Shown here one piece after another: positions 31,266 through 39,318 of a DNA stretch of 64,000 nucleotides. The DNA is taken from positions 62,001-126,000 of the forward strand of contig JACKBT010000009.1 of the NCBI GenBank assembly GCA_020634415.1, written 5' to 3'. Position 1 is the first letter of the stretch. Every line of letters starts with the position of its first letter. This DNA is from Ardenticatenaceae bacterium. GTDB taxonomy: Bacteria > Chloroflexota > Anaerolineae > Promineifilales > Promineifilaceae. Below the pieces are notes generated by a model. The model saw nothing but the letters and a program-made list of their open reading frames with translations, was not told where the DNA came from and did no database searches. The position numbers were made by a program, and so were the translations under genes.

Positions 31266-33610
31266 CACGCGCTGCGACCAGCTTCTTGTAACACCTGCCA
31301 CAGCTTTTCGGCCGTTAGCGGCATATCCACATGGCGCACCCCCAGATGGGCCAGCGCATCCACAACCGCATTGGCAATGGTGGGCGTAGAGCCAATGGTG
31401 GCCGCTTCGCCGATGCCTTTCACACCCATCGGGTTAAGATGCGTGGGCGTTTCGGTGCGATTGGTCTCGAAAGTGGGGAAGTTATCCAGGCGGGGCAGCG
31501 CATAATCCAGCAGCGAACCACTGATGAGATTGCCCAACTCATCATAGCGCGATCCTTCATACAAAGCCTGGCCGATGCCCTGAGCGATGCCGCCGTGCAC
31601 CTGCCCTTCCACCAGCAGCGGGTTAATAACCACACCACAATCATCAACGGTCAGGTAACGTACAATCTCTACCGTGCCTGTTTCGGCATCTACTTCGACA
31701 ACGGCCACATGTGTGCCGAAGGGATAGAGATTGCCTTCGGGAGCAAAGTCTGTGTCGCTTTCCAGGCCGCCTTGCAGCTCTTCGGGCAGATTATCGCCCT
31801 GTGCGGCGGCCGCCACATCGGCCCAGCTAAGGCCCCGCTCGGGCACGCCCACCACCTGGAAACGGCCGTCTCTTAACTCCACATCTGCCTCGGCCGCTTC
31901 CAGCAGGTGCGCCGCCAACTGCCGCGCCTTGTCGCGCACGGTAACGGAATTATTGTGGACAGAACTGCCGCCAACGGCCGTACTGCGGCTGCCAAACGTG
32001 CCAATGCCACGCGGCACCACGCCCGTGTCACCATGCAGCACCGTAATATCTTCCAATGGAATTTGCAGCGCATCAGCGGCAATTTGCGCCCAGGTCGTCT
32101 CATGCCCCTGCCCGTGCGGCGAACTGCCCGTGAGGATGGTCACTTTGGCGTTTTCATCCATGTACACACTGCCCATCTCCCAGGGGCCAAAGCCGCACAC
32201 TTCTACATACGTCGCCAGACCAATGCCCATCAATTTGCCATTGCCATTGGCCCGGCGTTGGGCCTGCTCCTGGCGCAGTTGGTCATAGCCAATTAATTCG
32301 AGTGCCTTTTCCAGCCCTCGCGCATATTCGCCGCTGTCGTAGACGGCGCCGCTGGCGGTGGTGTAGGGAAAAGCATCGGGGGCGATGTAGTTGCGGCGGC
32401 GTATTTCGGCGGGGTCCAGGCCCATTTCGGCGGCCAGGGCGGTGATGGCGCGTTCGATCATGTAGGCGGCTTCGGGGCGGCCCGCGCCGCGATAGGGTTC
32501 GGCGGGATGTTTGTTGGTGAAGACGGCCGTTATCTCAGCATGAATGGTGGGGATGGCATAAACGCCAGACATCATCAGCACGGTGAGGGTAGGAATGAGG
32601 GGAGCGATGACGCTGTAGTAAGCCCCACACTCGAAGATGATTTGGAGATCGGCGGCCTGGATACGGCCGTTTTCATCCGCCGCCAACCGAATAATGTCCG
32701 TCTGGCCGCGCCCATGATAGGTAGAAACATAATCCTCACTGCGGGTTGCCACCCACTTCACCGGTTTGCCCATTTGGCGCGAGAGATAGGTGGCAACGAT
32801 CTCTTCCAGATAGAGCGGGGCCTTAATGCCAAAGCCGCCGCCTACTTCGGGGGCAATAACGCGCAGTTGGCTGGCCTCTACCCCCAGCACTCCCGCCAGC
32901 GTATCCCGTGCGCCGTGCGGCGATTGGGTTGTAGACCAGAGCGTGGTAATGCCGCTGTCGGCATCGTGGCTGGCGAAGGCGGCGCGGGGTTCCATGGCGT
33001 TGGCAATAACGCGCTGGTTTTCAACACGCAGTTCCACCGTGTGGGCCGCATTGGCAAAAATCTCAGCCACATCGCCGCCCACTGGCCCCCAACGAAAGGC
33101 TACGTTGTCGTCCCACTCTTCATGGAGGATGGGTGCGCCTTCGGCCAGCGCATCTTCGGGATTTACTACCACGTCGAGTGGTTCGTAATCTACAAAGATG
33201 GTTTCGAGGGCATCGGCGGCGATGGCGGGGCTGGTGGCTACGACGACGGCGACGGGTTCACCGACGAAGCGTACTTTGCCTGTGCTGAGGGCCTGGCGTT
33301 TGGGCAGTTTGCCCTCGGCGTAGGGGGCGCGGCTAACGGGCATCCCGCTGGGGACGGTGCCTGACAGGTTGGGGTTGATGTCTTCACCGGTGAGGACGGC
33401 CATAACACCGTCCATTGTTTTGGCTTCATCACTGTCTATGCTCAAAATTTTGGCGTGGGCGTAGGGGCTGCGGGAGAAGGCCAGATATAGAGTTCCCTCC
33501 TCTTTAAAATCGGCCGTGTATTTGCCTTGACCGGTAATAAGTGCGGGGTCTTCGCGGCGGCGAATGCGTGCACCTGTAAATTGGGGAATGCCTGTCAGGT
33601 CTGTACTCAT
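31265..33610 (-). CDS. Molybdenum hydroxylase large subunit (xanthine dehydrogenase / CoxL-like, form II)
   Basis: Catalytic subunit of the xanthine oxidase family, 781 residues, binding a molybdopterin cofactor. Residues 15-130 form the small a/b hammerhead domain (ARIRRREDPALITGQGKYTA). Cofactor-binding segments include GGGFGIKAPLY, EPYRGAGRPEA and GSSPHGQGHETTW, and the conserved catalytic glutamate block is GVKGIGEAA near the C-terminus. The active-site loop PYRGAGR is that of form II enzymes, not the AYRCSFR of true CO dehydrogenase, so CO oxidation should not be assumed. No FAD or iron-sulfur subunit gene lies within this window. ATG 33610 has AGGTGA upstream. The electron partner must be encoded elsewhere. 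Confidence 0.9.
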   Translation of the reverse strand: MSTDLTGIPQFTGARIRRREDPALITGQGKYTADFKEEGTLYLAFSRSPYAHAKILSIDSDEAKTMDGVMAVLTGEDINPNLSGTVPSGMPVSRAPYAEGKLPKRQALSTGKVRFVGEPVAVVVATSPAIAADALETIFVDYEPLDVVVNPEDALAEGAPILHEEWDDNVAFRWGPVGGDVAEIFANAAHTVELRVENQRVIANAMEPRAAFASHDADSGITTLWSTTQSPHGARDTLAGVLGVEASQLRVIAPEVGGGFGIKAPLYLEEIVATYLSRQMGKPVKWVATRSEDYVSTYHGRGQTDIIRLAADENGRIQAADLQIIFECGAYYSVIAPLIPTLTVLMMSGVYAIPTIHAEITAVFTNKHPAEPYRGAGRPEAAYMIERAITALAAEMGLDPAEIRRRNYIAPDAFPYTTASGAVYDSGEYARGLEKALELIGYDQLRQEQAQRRANGNGKLMGIGLATYVEVCGFGPWEMGSVYMDENAKVTILTGSSPHGQGHETTWAQIAADALQIPLEDITVLHGDTGVVPRGIGTFGSRSTAVGGSSVHNNSVTVRDKARQLAAHLLEAAEADVELRDGRFQVVGVPERGLSWADVAAAAQGDNLPEELQGGLESDTDFAPEGNLYPFGTHVAVVEVDAETGTVEIVRYLTVDDCGVVINPLLVEGQVHGGIAQGIGQALYEGSRYDELGNLISGSLLDYALPRLDNFPTFETNRTETPTHLNPMGVKGIGEAATIGSTPTIANAVVDALAHLGVRHVDMPLTAEKLWQVLQEAGRSA

Positions 33611-33721
33611 GGGTTCACCTCGTCCTTCTTGTGATTGTGGGGTTGTTAAACGGGGTGATTGTACCACGAAGCTATCTGAGGTTTCAAAAAGCTGGAGGTC
33701 GGCCCGAGGTCGGCGATTATC

Positions 33722-33750
33722 TTGCCGCCCCTTTACAGCCCATGTAAAAT
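33722..33750 (+). promoter_or_regulatory. Leaderless promoter of the zinc-ribbon cluster
   Basis: TTGCCG (33722-33727), a 17-base spacer and TAAAAT (33745-33750) are followed by exactly six bases and ATG 33757, so the mRNA should begin at or within a base of the start codon. Confidence 0.6.
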
Positions 33751-33756
33751 GCGCCT

Positions 33757-34560
33757 ATGTCCACCACACCTACGGCCATTTTGTGTATGCAATGTGCGGC
33801 CCCGCTGCCTGTGGAGCAGGGATCGCAGTTTGTTATTTGTGAGTTTTGTGGCACGACGAATTTTGTGGACAAGAGTAGTGTGGTGCAGCATTATGTGGTG
33901 CGGGAGACGGTGGCGGAGCCGGATGCGGTGTCGGCTTTGCGCCGCTGGATGGCGGGGAATCAGACGGTGAAGGATTTGGATGAGAAGGCGGTGATTGAAC
34001 GGCCGTCTTTCCAGCTATTTCCCCTGTGGCTGCTGCGGGTGCAGCAGGGCCAGGAGGAGAAGGTGTATCTGGAGCCAGCGGCGGCTACGTCGGTGACGGA
34101 GTTGACGGAGCTGACGATTCCGGCTTCGGATTTGGAACTGTTTGATCATACGTTGGAGGCAACGGCCGTTGACCCCACTGTGCCGCTGGATACGGTGAAA
34201 AAGTGGCTGGCGGAGCATAAGCGGATTGCGGCCTCGTCTATTCGGGAATCGTCGTTGGTGCATGTGCCGATTTATCTGTTTAAGTATTCATTTGAGGGGC
34301 GGACGTATACGGCCGTTGTGGATGCGGCCACGAGCAAGGTGTTTGCTAATAATTACCCATCTAAGTGGGAAGCCCCTTATTATGGCTTGGGGGGCATTGG
34401 CTGTGTGCTTTATTTTTTGGCAGCGTTTATCCCGTTGTTTGGCTTTTTGAATGGCAGTGTGGGCAGTTTTGGCACAGGGGTGTTGGTGTATTTGATAACG
34501 GCCGTTATCCTCGCCATCCCCATTTTTGCGGCTGCTGCCTATATCTCCGCCAAAGTGTAA
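33757..34560 (+). CDS. Zinc-ribbon membrane protein, first of three linked genes
   Basis: A 267-residue protein of unknown function. The N-terminus carries a four-cysteine zinc ribbon (CMQCAAPL, then CEFCGTT). The middle domain has a FQLFPLWLLRV block and ends with VPIYLFKYSFEGRTYTAVVD. Two C-terminal membrane helices follow (about 205-260: IGCVLYFLAAFIPLFGF and VLVYLITAVILAIPIFAAAA). The two proteins encoded next have the same kind of ribbon and P-L/F-W-V blocks, so the trio appears to be a divergent family acting together. Leaderless promoter at 33722. Confidence 0.8.
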   Translation: MSTTPTAILCMQCAAPLPVEQGSQFVICEFCGTTNFVDKSSVVQHYVVRETVAEPDAVSALRRWMAGNQTVKDLDEKAVIERPSFQLFPLWLLRVQQGQEEKVYLEPAAATSVTELTELTIPASDLELFDHTLEATAVDPTVPLDTVKKWLAEHKRIAASSIRESSLVHVPIYLFKYSFEGRTYTAVVDAATSKVFANNYPSKWEAPYYGLGGIGCVLYFLAAFIPLFGFLNGSVGSFGTGVLVYLITAVILAIPIFAAAAYISAKV

Positions 34561-34607
34561 AGGAGTGTCCAGTGGTTTAGCCACACCCGACACCTGGCAC
34601 GTAACAC

Positions 34608-35687
34608 ATGACCCAATCTAAAGAACAATCTCAAGGACTCACCTGCCCCAATTGCAGCGGCGTTGTGCCTGTTGCCGAAGGGGCACGCATTGTCACCTGC
34701 CCCTACTGCCAGATGCGCTCTCTGGTGCAGGGGGAGCGTGGGGTGTTGCGCTGGCAAATGCCCAACCGCATTGAGCGTGAAGCGGCCCTCAACACGGTGC
34801 GCGGCTTTTTTTCTGGCATCAAAAAGGCCCGCGACCTGAAAAAAGAAGCGGAAATCAAAGATATTTTCCTCGTCTATCTGCCTTACTGGCGTGTAGAAGC
34901 CTATGTGGCTGGCTGGATGTTTGGGCGGGTAAAGTCGGGCAAGAACAGTACCCGCCCGGTTGAGGTGGAGATTGCGGAGGTGATGCACTGGAATGATGCG
35001 GCGGTGGATGTTTCGGAGTTTGGGGTGCATCGGGTGGCACTTGCCAAAAATGATTTGCAGCCTTATGACGCGGAACAACTGCACGCGGAGGCGATGGTTT
35101 TTGAGCCGGCCGAATCACGAACAGATGCGCTGGATGAAGCGGAGGATTATTTTGTGGCAAAGGCTCGAGCCAAGCGCAGTCTGCGGAGCAAATATTTTGA
35201 GAAGTTTCACCAACTAAGGCGGCAATTGGCGTTGGTTTATTATCCTTTATGGGTGGCTCGGTATGTGTATCGCGGGCGGAATTACCAGGTGGTGGTGGAT
35301 GGGGTGCAGGGCAAGATTGCCTATGGCAAAGCACCGGGCAATATCTTTTACCGGGCTGCAGCCCTGGTTATTGGCCTGGCGCTGGGGAATCTGGTGTTGG
35401 TGGATGGGGCGGCTTTGATGCTGGGGGCTTTATCTGATGGTGGTGATGATGGTGGTGGGTTTGTGGGGGTGCTGATTGTGATGGCGATTGGCGCGGCCAT
35501 TATTGCCTGGGGTTATCGGGCTTTTCGTTATGGGGAGGAAATTGAGGAAACGCCTAGCGAAAATCGCAAGGCGGCCACGCCCCGTTCGGCGGTTTCCCAT
35601 GTGTTGGGGGTGGATATGGGGAAAAGTGATGATCCTCTGGAAATGGGGATGGATATTTTGGATGGGTTGATGGAGAAGGTGAAGTGA
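34608..35687 (+). CDS. Zinc-ribbon membrane protein, second of three linked genes
   Basis: A 359-residue protein of unknown function. It has an N-terminal zinc ribbon (CPNCSGVV, then CPYCQMRS), a long middle region with two W-rich blocks (FLVYLPYWRVEAYVAGWMFG and LALVYYPLWVARYVYRGRNY), and VVVDGVQGKIAYGKAPG, which resembles the VVDAATSKVFANNYPSK stretch of the preceding protein. Two membrane helices (about 245-320) flank a Gly/Asp-rich loop (LSDGGDDGGGF). The gap from the previous gene is 47 bases and contains a short inverted repeat. Its stop overlaps the next gene's GTG. Confidence 0.8.
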   Translation: MTQSKEQSQGLTCPNCSGVVPVAEGARIVTCPYCQMRSLVQGERGVLRWQMPNRIEREAALNTVRGFFSGIKKARDLKKEAEIKDIFLVYLPYWRVEAYVAGWMFGRVKSGKNSTRPVEVEIAEVMHWNDAAVDVSEFGVHRVALAKNDLQPYDAEQLHAEAMVFEPAESRTDALDEAEDYFVAKARAKRSLRSKYFEKFHQLRRQLALVYYPLWVARYVYRGRNYQVVVDGVQGKIAYGKAPGNIFYRAAALVIGLALGNLVLVDGAALMLGALSDGGDDGGGFVGVLIVMAIGAAIIAWGYRAFRYGEEIEETPSENRKAATPRSAVSHVLGVDMGKSDDPLEMGMDILDGLMEKVK

Positions 35688-36274
35688 AGTTGTTGTTGCT
35701 GCGCTGTCCTCAGTGCCAGGCACCTTTAGCCCCAGAGCAGTGGGATGTGGTGGTGAGCTGTCGGGGGTGTTATACGGCCGTTGCTATTGATGAATCTGGC
35801 CTGGAACGTATGCCCGTCTATTATGCGGCAGCACGCACAGACAAGGTGGAACAGTGGGTGCCGTTTTGGGTGTTTAACGGCCGTGTCCACATCACCCAGC
35901 GAGACACACAAGGCGGAGGCGGATCGTCGCAGCAAGATTCGGAGCAGTTTTGGGGCGAATCCCGCCGTTTGTATGTACCGGCCTGGGATATGCCCATGCC
36001 CACAGCACGGGAGATAGGACAGCAGTTCACGCAGGAGCAAACGCTTTTGCAGGAAATACCCCAGCCCAATGAAGCGGTTCTTGTATCGGCGGCCGTCACG
36101 CCCCAAGATGCCCTTAAGTTGCTGGAGTTTATTGTGCTGAGTATGGAGGCTCAGCGCAAAGATTGGCTGAAAAATCTGCAATTTCATATTGCAGCCGACG
36201 GACCACAACTGTGGGCCATACCGGCCAGGGGGCAAGGGGGCCGTTGGCTGTTTGATCTGGCACATAAAGTGTAA
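35684..36274 (+). CDS. Zinc-ribbon protein, third of three linked genes
   Basis: A 196-residue protein of unknown function without a membrane helix. The zinc ribbon CPQCQAPL, then CRGCYTAV, is at the N-terminus, followed by a VEQWVPFWVFNGRVHI block like those of the two preceding proteins. The start is GTG 35684 with GGAGAAGG upstream and overlaps the previous stop codon by four bases (GTGA), so it is translationally coupled. It could be the cytoplasmic member of a membrane complex formed with its neighbours; this is inference from order and similarity only. Confidence 0.75.
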   Translation: MKLLLLRCPQCQAPLAPEQWDVVVSCRGCYTAVAIDESGLERMPVYYAAARTDKVEQWVPFWVFNGRVHITQRDTQGGGGSSQQDSEQFWGESRRLYVPAWDMPMPTAREIGQQFTQEQTLLQEIPQPNEAVLVSAAVTPQDALKLLEFIVLSMEAQRKDWLKNLQFHIAADGPQLWAIPARGQGGRWLFDLAHKV

Positions 36275-36276
36275 AA

Positions 36277-36308
36277 CGTAAAACGTAATTTGCCTTACGT
36301 TTTACAAA
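36277..36308. repeat. AACGTAA-type inverted repeat
   Basis: GTAAAACGTAAAACGTAA and TTACGTTTTAC form a hairpin between the zinc-ribbon cluster and ridA. A similar hairpin is at 40785-40820. Confidence 0.65.
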
Positions 36309-36330
36309 ATCATTTCATTAGGAGTAAACA

Positions 36331-36714
36331 ATGGCAAAAGAGATTATTCATTCAGATAATGCACCGGCGGCGGTGGGGCCTTATTCACAGGCGGTGAAGA
36401 TTGGTGATTTGGTTTATTCGGCGGGGCAGGTGGCCCTTGATCCGGTGACGATGAAGTTGGTGGAGGGGGGTGTGGAGGCGCAGACGCATCAGGTGCTGCG
36501 GAATTTGCAAGCGGTGTTGGCGGCGGCGGGCAGCAGTCTGGCGCAGGTGATTAAGACGACGGTGTTTTTGGCGGATATGGCTGATTATAAGACGGTGAAT
36601 GGGGTTTATGCGCAGTATTTTACGGAGAATCCGCCAGCAAGATCGGCCGTTCAGGTGGCGGCGCTGCCGTTGGGGGCGCTGGTGGAGATTGAAGTGGTAG
36701 CTTTAGTGGATTAG
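36331..36714 (+). CDS. ridA: RidA/YjgF family enamine/imine deaminase
   Basis: A 127-residue trimeric enzyme that hydrolyses reactive enamines/imines released by PLP enzymes such as threonine dehydratase. The length and motifs are typical: GPYSQAVKIGDLVYSAGQVA near the N-terminus, and RSAVQVAALPLGALVEIEVVAL with the substrate-binding arginine near the C-terminus. AGGAG eight bases before ATG 36331. A possible source of substrate is the threonine dehydratase-like protein at 57471-58424, but the genes are far apart. Confidence 0.95.
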   Translation: MAKEIIHSDNAPAAVGPYSQAVKIGDLVYSAGQVALDPVTMKLVEGGVEAQTHQVLRNLQAVLAAAGSSLAQVIKTTVFLADMADYKTVNGVYAQYFTENPPARSAVQVAALPLGALVEIEVVALVD

Positions 36715-36724
36715 TCTGTCTGTG

Positions 36725-36758
36725 GTGAACGGTAAACGGGTTATGGATTACCGTTCAC
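36725..36758. repeat. GGTAATC-family hairpin overlapping the end of the Nudix gene
   Basis: GTGAACGGTAA and TTACCGTTCAC form a perfect 11-bp stem. The right arm supplies the last codons of the convergent CoA-type Nudix gene. Confidence 0.75.
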
Positions 36759-37379
36759 TGTCCTTATTCTCTCCAAAAATTCGCTCATCATCATAGCGGT
36801 GGCTCCCCAAACTTTGTGGGGACCGATGTGGAAGAAGGGCACGAGCAGGTCGTGACCGCGCAACTGCCACATTTCTTCGCGCCGGGTGGCGGGGTCGAGC
36901 ATTTGGCTGAGGGGGGCTTCGATGATTTCGGCGACTTCGGTGGTGGCGGGGTGGAATGACGGCCGTTTGCCGTTCACATGCCAGGCGACGAAGGGATACA
37001 CTTCAAAGTCGGAGGGCATGATGTAGAGGGGGGTGAGTTGGCCGAGGATGGTGAGTTGATGGGCAGGTACACCGATCTCTTCGTGGGTTTCGCGCAGGGC
37101 GGTGGCGGGTAGGGCTTCGTTGGGTTCGCGTTTGCCGCCGGGGAAGGAGATTTGCCCGGCATGGGAGCGCATGTCGTCGCGGCGGCGGGTGAGGACGAGG
37201 TGGAGTTCATCTAATTGGCAGTAGAGGAGGATGAGGACGCTGCCGATGCGGGGCTGGCCGGGGCTTTCGGGGGGGCGTATGTTTTGGCGGAGGATGGGGG
37301 CCATTTTGAGTTGGGCGGAACGGCCGTCAAACGCTTCCAGGTGGAGGGCTTGCTGCACAGTTTGTAGGGTGATGCTCAT
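36741..37379 (-). CDS. Nudix hydrolase, CoA pyrophosphatase type
   Basis: Predicted to cleave coenzyme A or acyl-CoA to phosphopantetheine and 3',5'-ADP. The 212-residue protein has the CoA-specific extension HAGQISFPGGKREPNE followed by the Nudix box (ALRETHEEIGV, with metal-ligand glutamates) and MPSDFEVYPFVAW. This matches the NudL/YeaB group. ATG 37379. The last few codons (TVNGNP) are written by a hairpin repeat, suggesting the repeat replaced the original end. Confidence 0.92.
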   Translation of the reverse strand: MSITLQTVQQALHLEAFDGRSAQLKMAPILRQNIRPPESPGQPRIGSVLILLYCQLDELHLVLTRRRDDMRSHAGQISFPGGKREPNEALPATALRETHEEIGVPAHQLTILGQLTPLYIMPSDFEVYPFVAWHVNGKRPSFHPATTEVAEIIEAPLSQMLDPATRREEMWQLRGHDLLVPFFHIGPHKVWGATAMMMSEFLERIRTVNGNP

Positions 37380-37383
37380 AAAA

Positions 37384-37411
37384 CAAAAAAGCTGGTGATA
37401 TTGGCACCAGC
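37384..37411 (-). terminator. Rho-independent terminator of the first response-regulator gene
   Basis: On the minus strand GCTGGTG and CACCAGC pair around a seven-base loop and are followed by six T. It lies 38 bases past the stop of the regulator gene and just ahead of the Nudix start. Confidence 0.8.
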
Positions 37412-37448
37412 CTGACTGAAGGGAAGGTTGGCCGGGGCCAACTATTGT

Positions 37449-38183
37449 TTATTTGTTGTTACTGGCTCGGAAAATGTAGCCTGTGCCGCGCTCGGATGTG
37501 ATGTAGCGGGGGCGGGATTTGTTTTTTTTGTCTTCGATTTTGTTGCGAAGGCGGTGCATGTGAACGTGCAGACGATCTTCGTAGGCTGGTTCGAGGGGCC
37601 AGAGGCGGCGAATGATGAAATCGGTGGTGACGGTGCGGCCAGCGTTGCGCATGAGGATGTAGAGGAGTTTGGTTTCGGTGGGGGTGAGGCGCACTTCTTT
37701 GCCTTCGATGAAGGCGGCGCGGTTGGGGAAGTCTATTTCCATGCGTTCGTCTACTACGGTGCGGGAGTCGAGGGTGTAGGCGAAGTCGCCCATGCGCCGC
37801 AGCACGCGCTTGACGCGGGCTACGAGCACATCGGGGCTGAAGGGTTTGACGATGTAGTCTTCGGCATGTTTTTCTAGCCCTTCGACGACGGTTTCTTCGT
37901 CACTAACGGCCGTTAACATGACCACTGGTAGATCGCTGAACTGATGGATTTCGTGGCACAACTCGAAACCGCTCATGCCACCAGGCATGTGGTAATCTAC
38001 AATGGCCAGATGGGGCAACCCGCGTCGGCTGATAATTTGGAGGGCTTCCTGACCGGAAACGGCCGTTACCACTTGAAAATCCGCGTGTTCCAAAGCATGC
38101 TGCACAATACGCAGGGTATAGGTATTGTCATCTACGGCCAAAATCGTCTGTTGTTGATGAATATCTATAGATGCATCAAGCAT
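37449..38183 (-). CDS. OmpR-type response regulator (copy A)
   Basis: A 244-residue two-component transcription factor. The receiver domain (about 12-128) has the acidic pair ILAVDDN, the phosphorylatable aspartate in LAIVDYHMPGG, the conserved Thr in VVMLTAVSD and Lys in DYIVKPFSPD. The C-terminal winged helix (about 150-238) has VRLTPTETKLLYILMRNAGR and the DNA-contact loop RYITSERGTGYIF. No histidine kinase is adjacent. It is a close paralogue of 38439-39155. GAGG lies upstream of ATG 38183. Confidence 0.95.
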   Translation of the reverse strand: MLDASIDIHQQQTILAVDDNTYTLRIVQHALEHADFQVVTAVSGQEALQIISRRGLPHLAIVDYHMPGGMSGFELCHEIHQFSDLPVVMLTAVSDEETVVEGLEKHAEDYIVKPFSPDVLVARVKRVLRRMGDFAYTLDSRTVVDERMEIDFPNRAAFIEGKEVRLTPTETKLLYILMRNAGRTVTTDFIIRRLWPLEPAYEDRLHVHMHRLRNKIEDKKNKSRPRYITSERGTGYIFRASNNK

Positions 38184-38206
38184 AATAAACTCACTACCTC
38201 AATAAT

Positions 38207-38403
38207 CCATAAGTTGTTAGTAACCGTTCCCCCTCCCGGAGGTTTTCCCCCGAGAGAGCCTCCGTAAAAGAAGCCTCCGGGAGGATTTCTCTCTCGATGA
38301 ACTGAACAATTACGTTGTTAGTAACTACGAACCCTCCGGGAGGCTCGTTCCAGAGGTAACATCTTGTTTGAAACCTCCAGGAGCATCGCTTTCCCAGAGG
38401 AGT
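38207..38403. repeat. Tandem CCTCCGGGAGG palindromic repeats between the two response regulators
   Basis: The palindrome CCTCCCGGAGG / CCTCCGGGAGG occurs near 38233, 38274 and 38332, with a weaker copy near 38374. GTTGTTAGTAAC precedes two of them (38212 and 38313). The stretch is non-coding and includes the upstream region of copy A. It could be a multi-site regulatory region or a dispersed repeat; no CRISPR-like regular spacing. Confidence 0.65.
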
Positions 38404-38438
38404 TCAGCAGTTACAATTGTTATAAATTTGGAAAGCCT

Positions 38439-39155
38439 TTATTGGGGTGCATTGAAAAAGGTGTAACCTGTGCCTCTCTCTGAGAGAATGTATCTAGGTT
38501 CTCCTTCTGGTTCTTCTATTTTGCGCCGTAGACGATGGACATAAACACGTAATCTATCTTCAAAGGCAGCTTCTAAAGGCCATAACCGACGTAAAATAAA
38601 ATCTGTGGTAACAGTGCGCCCAGCGTTTCGCATTAAAATATACAGCAGTTTAGTCTCTGTGGGTGTCAGGGAAACATCTTCCCCATGAATAACCGCCCGC
38701 TGTCCGGCAAAATCAATTTGCAAACGCTCGTCTACTTTGGTGAGGGGATCAAGGGTATAAGCAAAATCGCCGACACGGCGCAAAACTCGGCGCACTCTAG
38801 CAACCAATTCACCGGCATTAAAGGGCTTGGTTATATAATCTTCGGCATATTGTTCAATGGCCGAAACGATGGTGGATTCTTCATTGATGGCTGTGAGCAT
38901 GATGATGGGCAGATCGCAAAACTCCAGCACACGCTCGCAAAATTCAAAACCATCCATCCCTAGGGGCATATTTATGTCAACTACGGCCAGATGAGGCAGG
39001 CCACGTCGCTTAATATGCTCTAACCCTTCTTCACCGGAGAGGACTGTCGAAACCTGGAAGTCAGCAGATTCCAACGCACTCTCTACTAAGCGTAGGATAA
39101 AAGCACTGTCGTCAACTGCTAAAATCCGGTAGGCGTTACCATCAACTTGTTTCAT
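38439..39155 (-). CDS. OmpR-type response regulator (copy B)
   Basis: A 238-residue paralogue of copy A. Receiver residues are ILAVDDS, phosphorylatable Asp in LAVVDINMPLG, Thr in IIMLTAINE and Lys in DYITKPFNAG. The winged helix carries the same VSLTPTETKLLYILMRNAGR and YILSERGTGYTF. Codon third positions are noticeably richer in A/T than in copy A, so the two copies have separate histories despite similar protein sequence. No cognate kinase nearby. It lies upstream of copy A on the same strand with about 255 bases of palindromic DNA between. Confidence 0.94.
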   Translation of the reverse strand: MKQVDGNAYRILAVDDSAFILRLVESALESADFQVSTVLSGEEGLEHIKRRGLPHLAVVDINMPLGMDGFEFCERVLEFCDLPIIMLTAINEESTIVSAIEQYAEDYITKPFNAGELVARVRRVLRRVGDFAYTLDPLTKVDERLQIDFAGQRAVIHGEDVSLTPTETKLLYILMRNAGRTVTTDFILRRLWPLEAAFEDRLRVYVHRLRRKIEEPEGEPRYILSERGTGYTFFNAPQ

Positions 39156-39189
39156 TTGTTTCCAATTTTTTTGATCTGTGTTTTAGCTG

Positions 39190-39318
39190 TTAGTGGGTCC
39201 AAACGGCCGTTGTCGTCAACAAAATAACAGACCCCAGTGGGCCAAGCATAACAGGAATTAAGGAACAAAGCAATTTGAGTGCCGCATAAAGTTGCGGCCA
39301 TATAAGCCGCTCATTCAT
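39190..39318 (-). CDS. Possible 42-residue membrane peptide coupled to zwf
   Basis: A short frame starting at ATG 39318 overlaps the zwf stop codon by eight bases (ATGAATGA), the classical arrangement for translational re-initiation. The peptide begins MNERLIWPQLYAALKLL and is strongly hydrophobic through residue 35, consistent with one membrane span. There is no homology I can name, and an AACGGCCGTT copy encodes part of its end. It may be chance. Confidence 0.3.
   Translation of the reverse strand: MNERLIWPQLYAALKLLCSLIPVMLGPLGSVILLTTTAVWTH

Noticed and set aside
31265..33610. Aerobic CO dehydrogenase (CoxL form I)
   Set aside because: The active-site loop is PYRGAGR (form II), not AYRCSFR, and no coxM or coxS gene is adjacent.
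38207..38403. Possible CRISPR-like array of CCTCCGGGAGG units
   Set aside because: Units are short palindromes at irregular distances and there are no spacers of constant length or cas genes.
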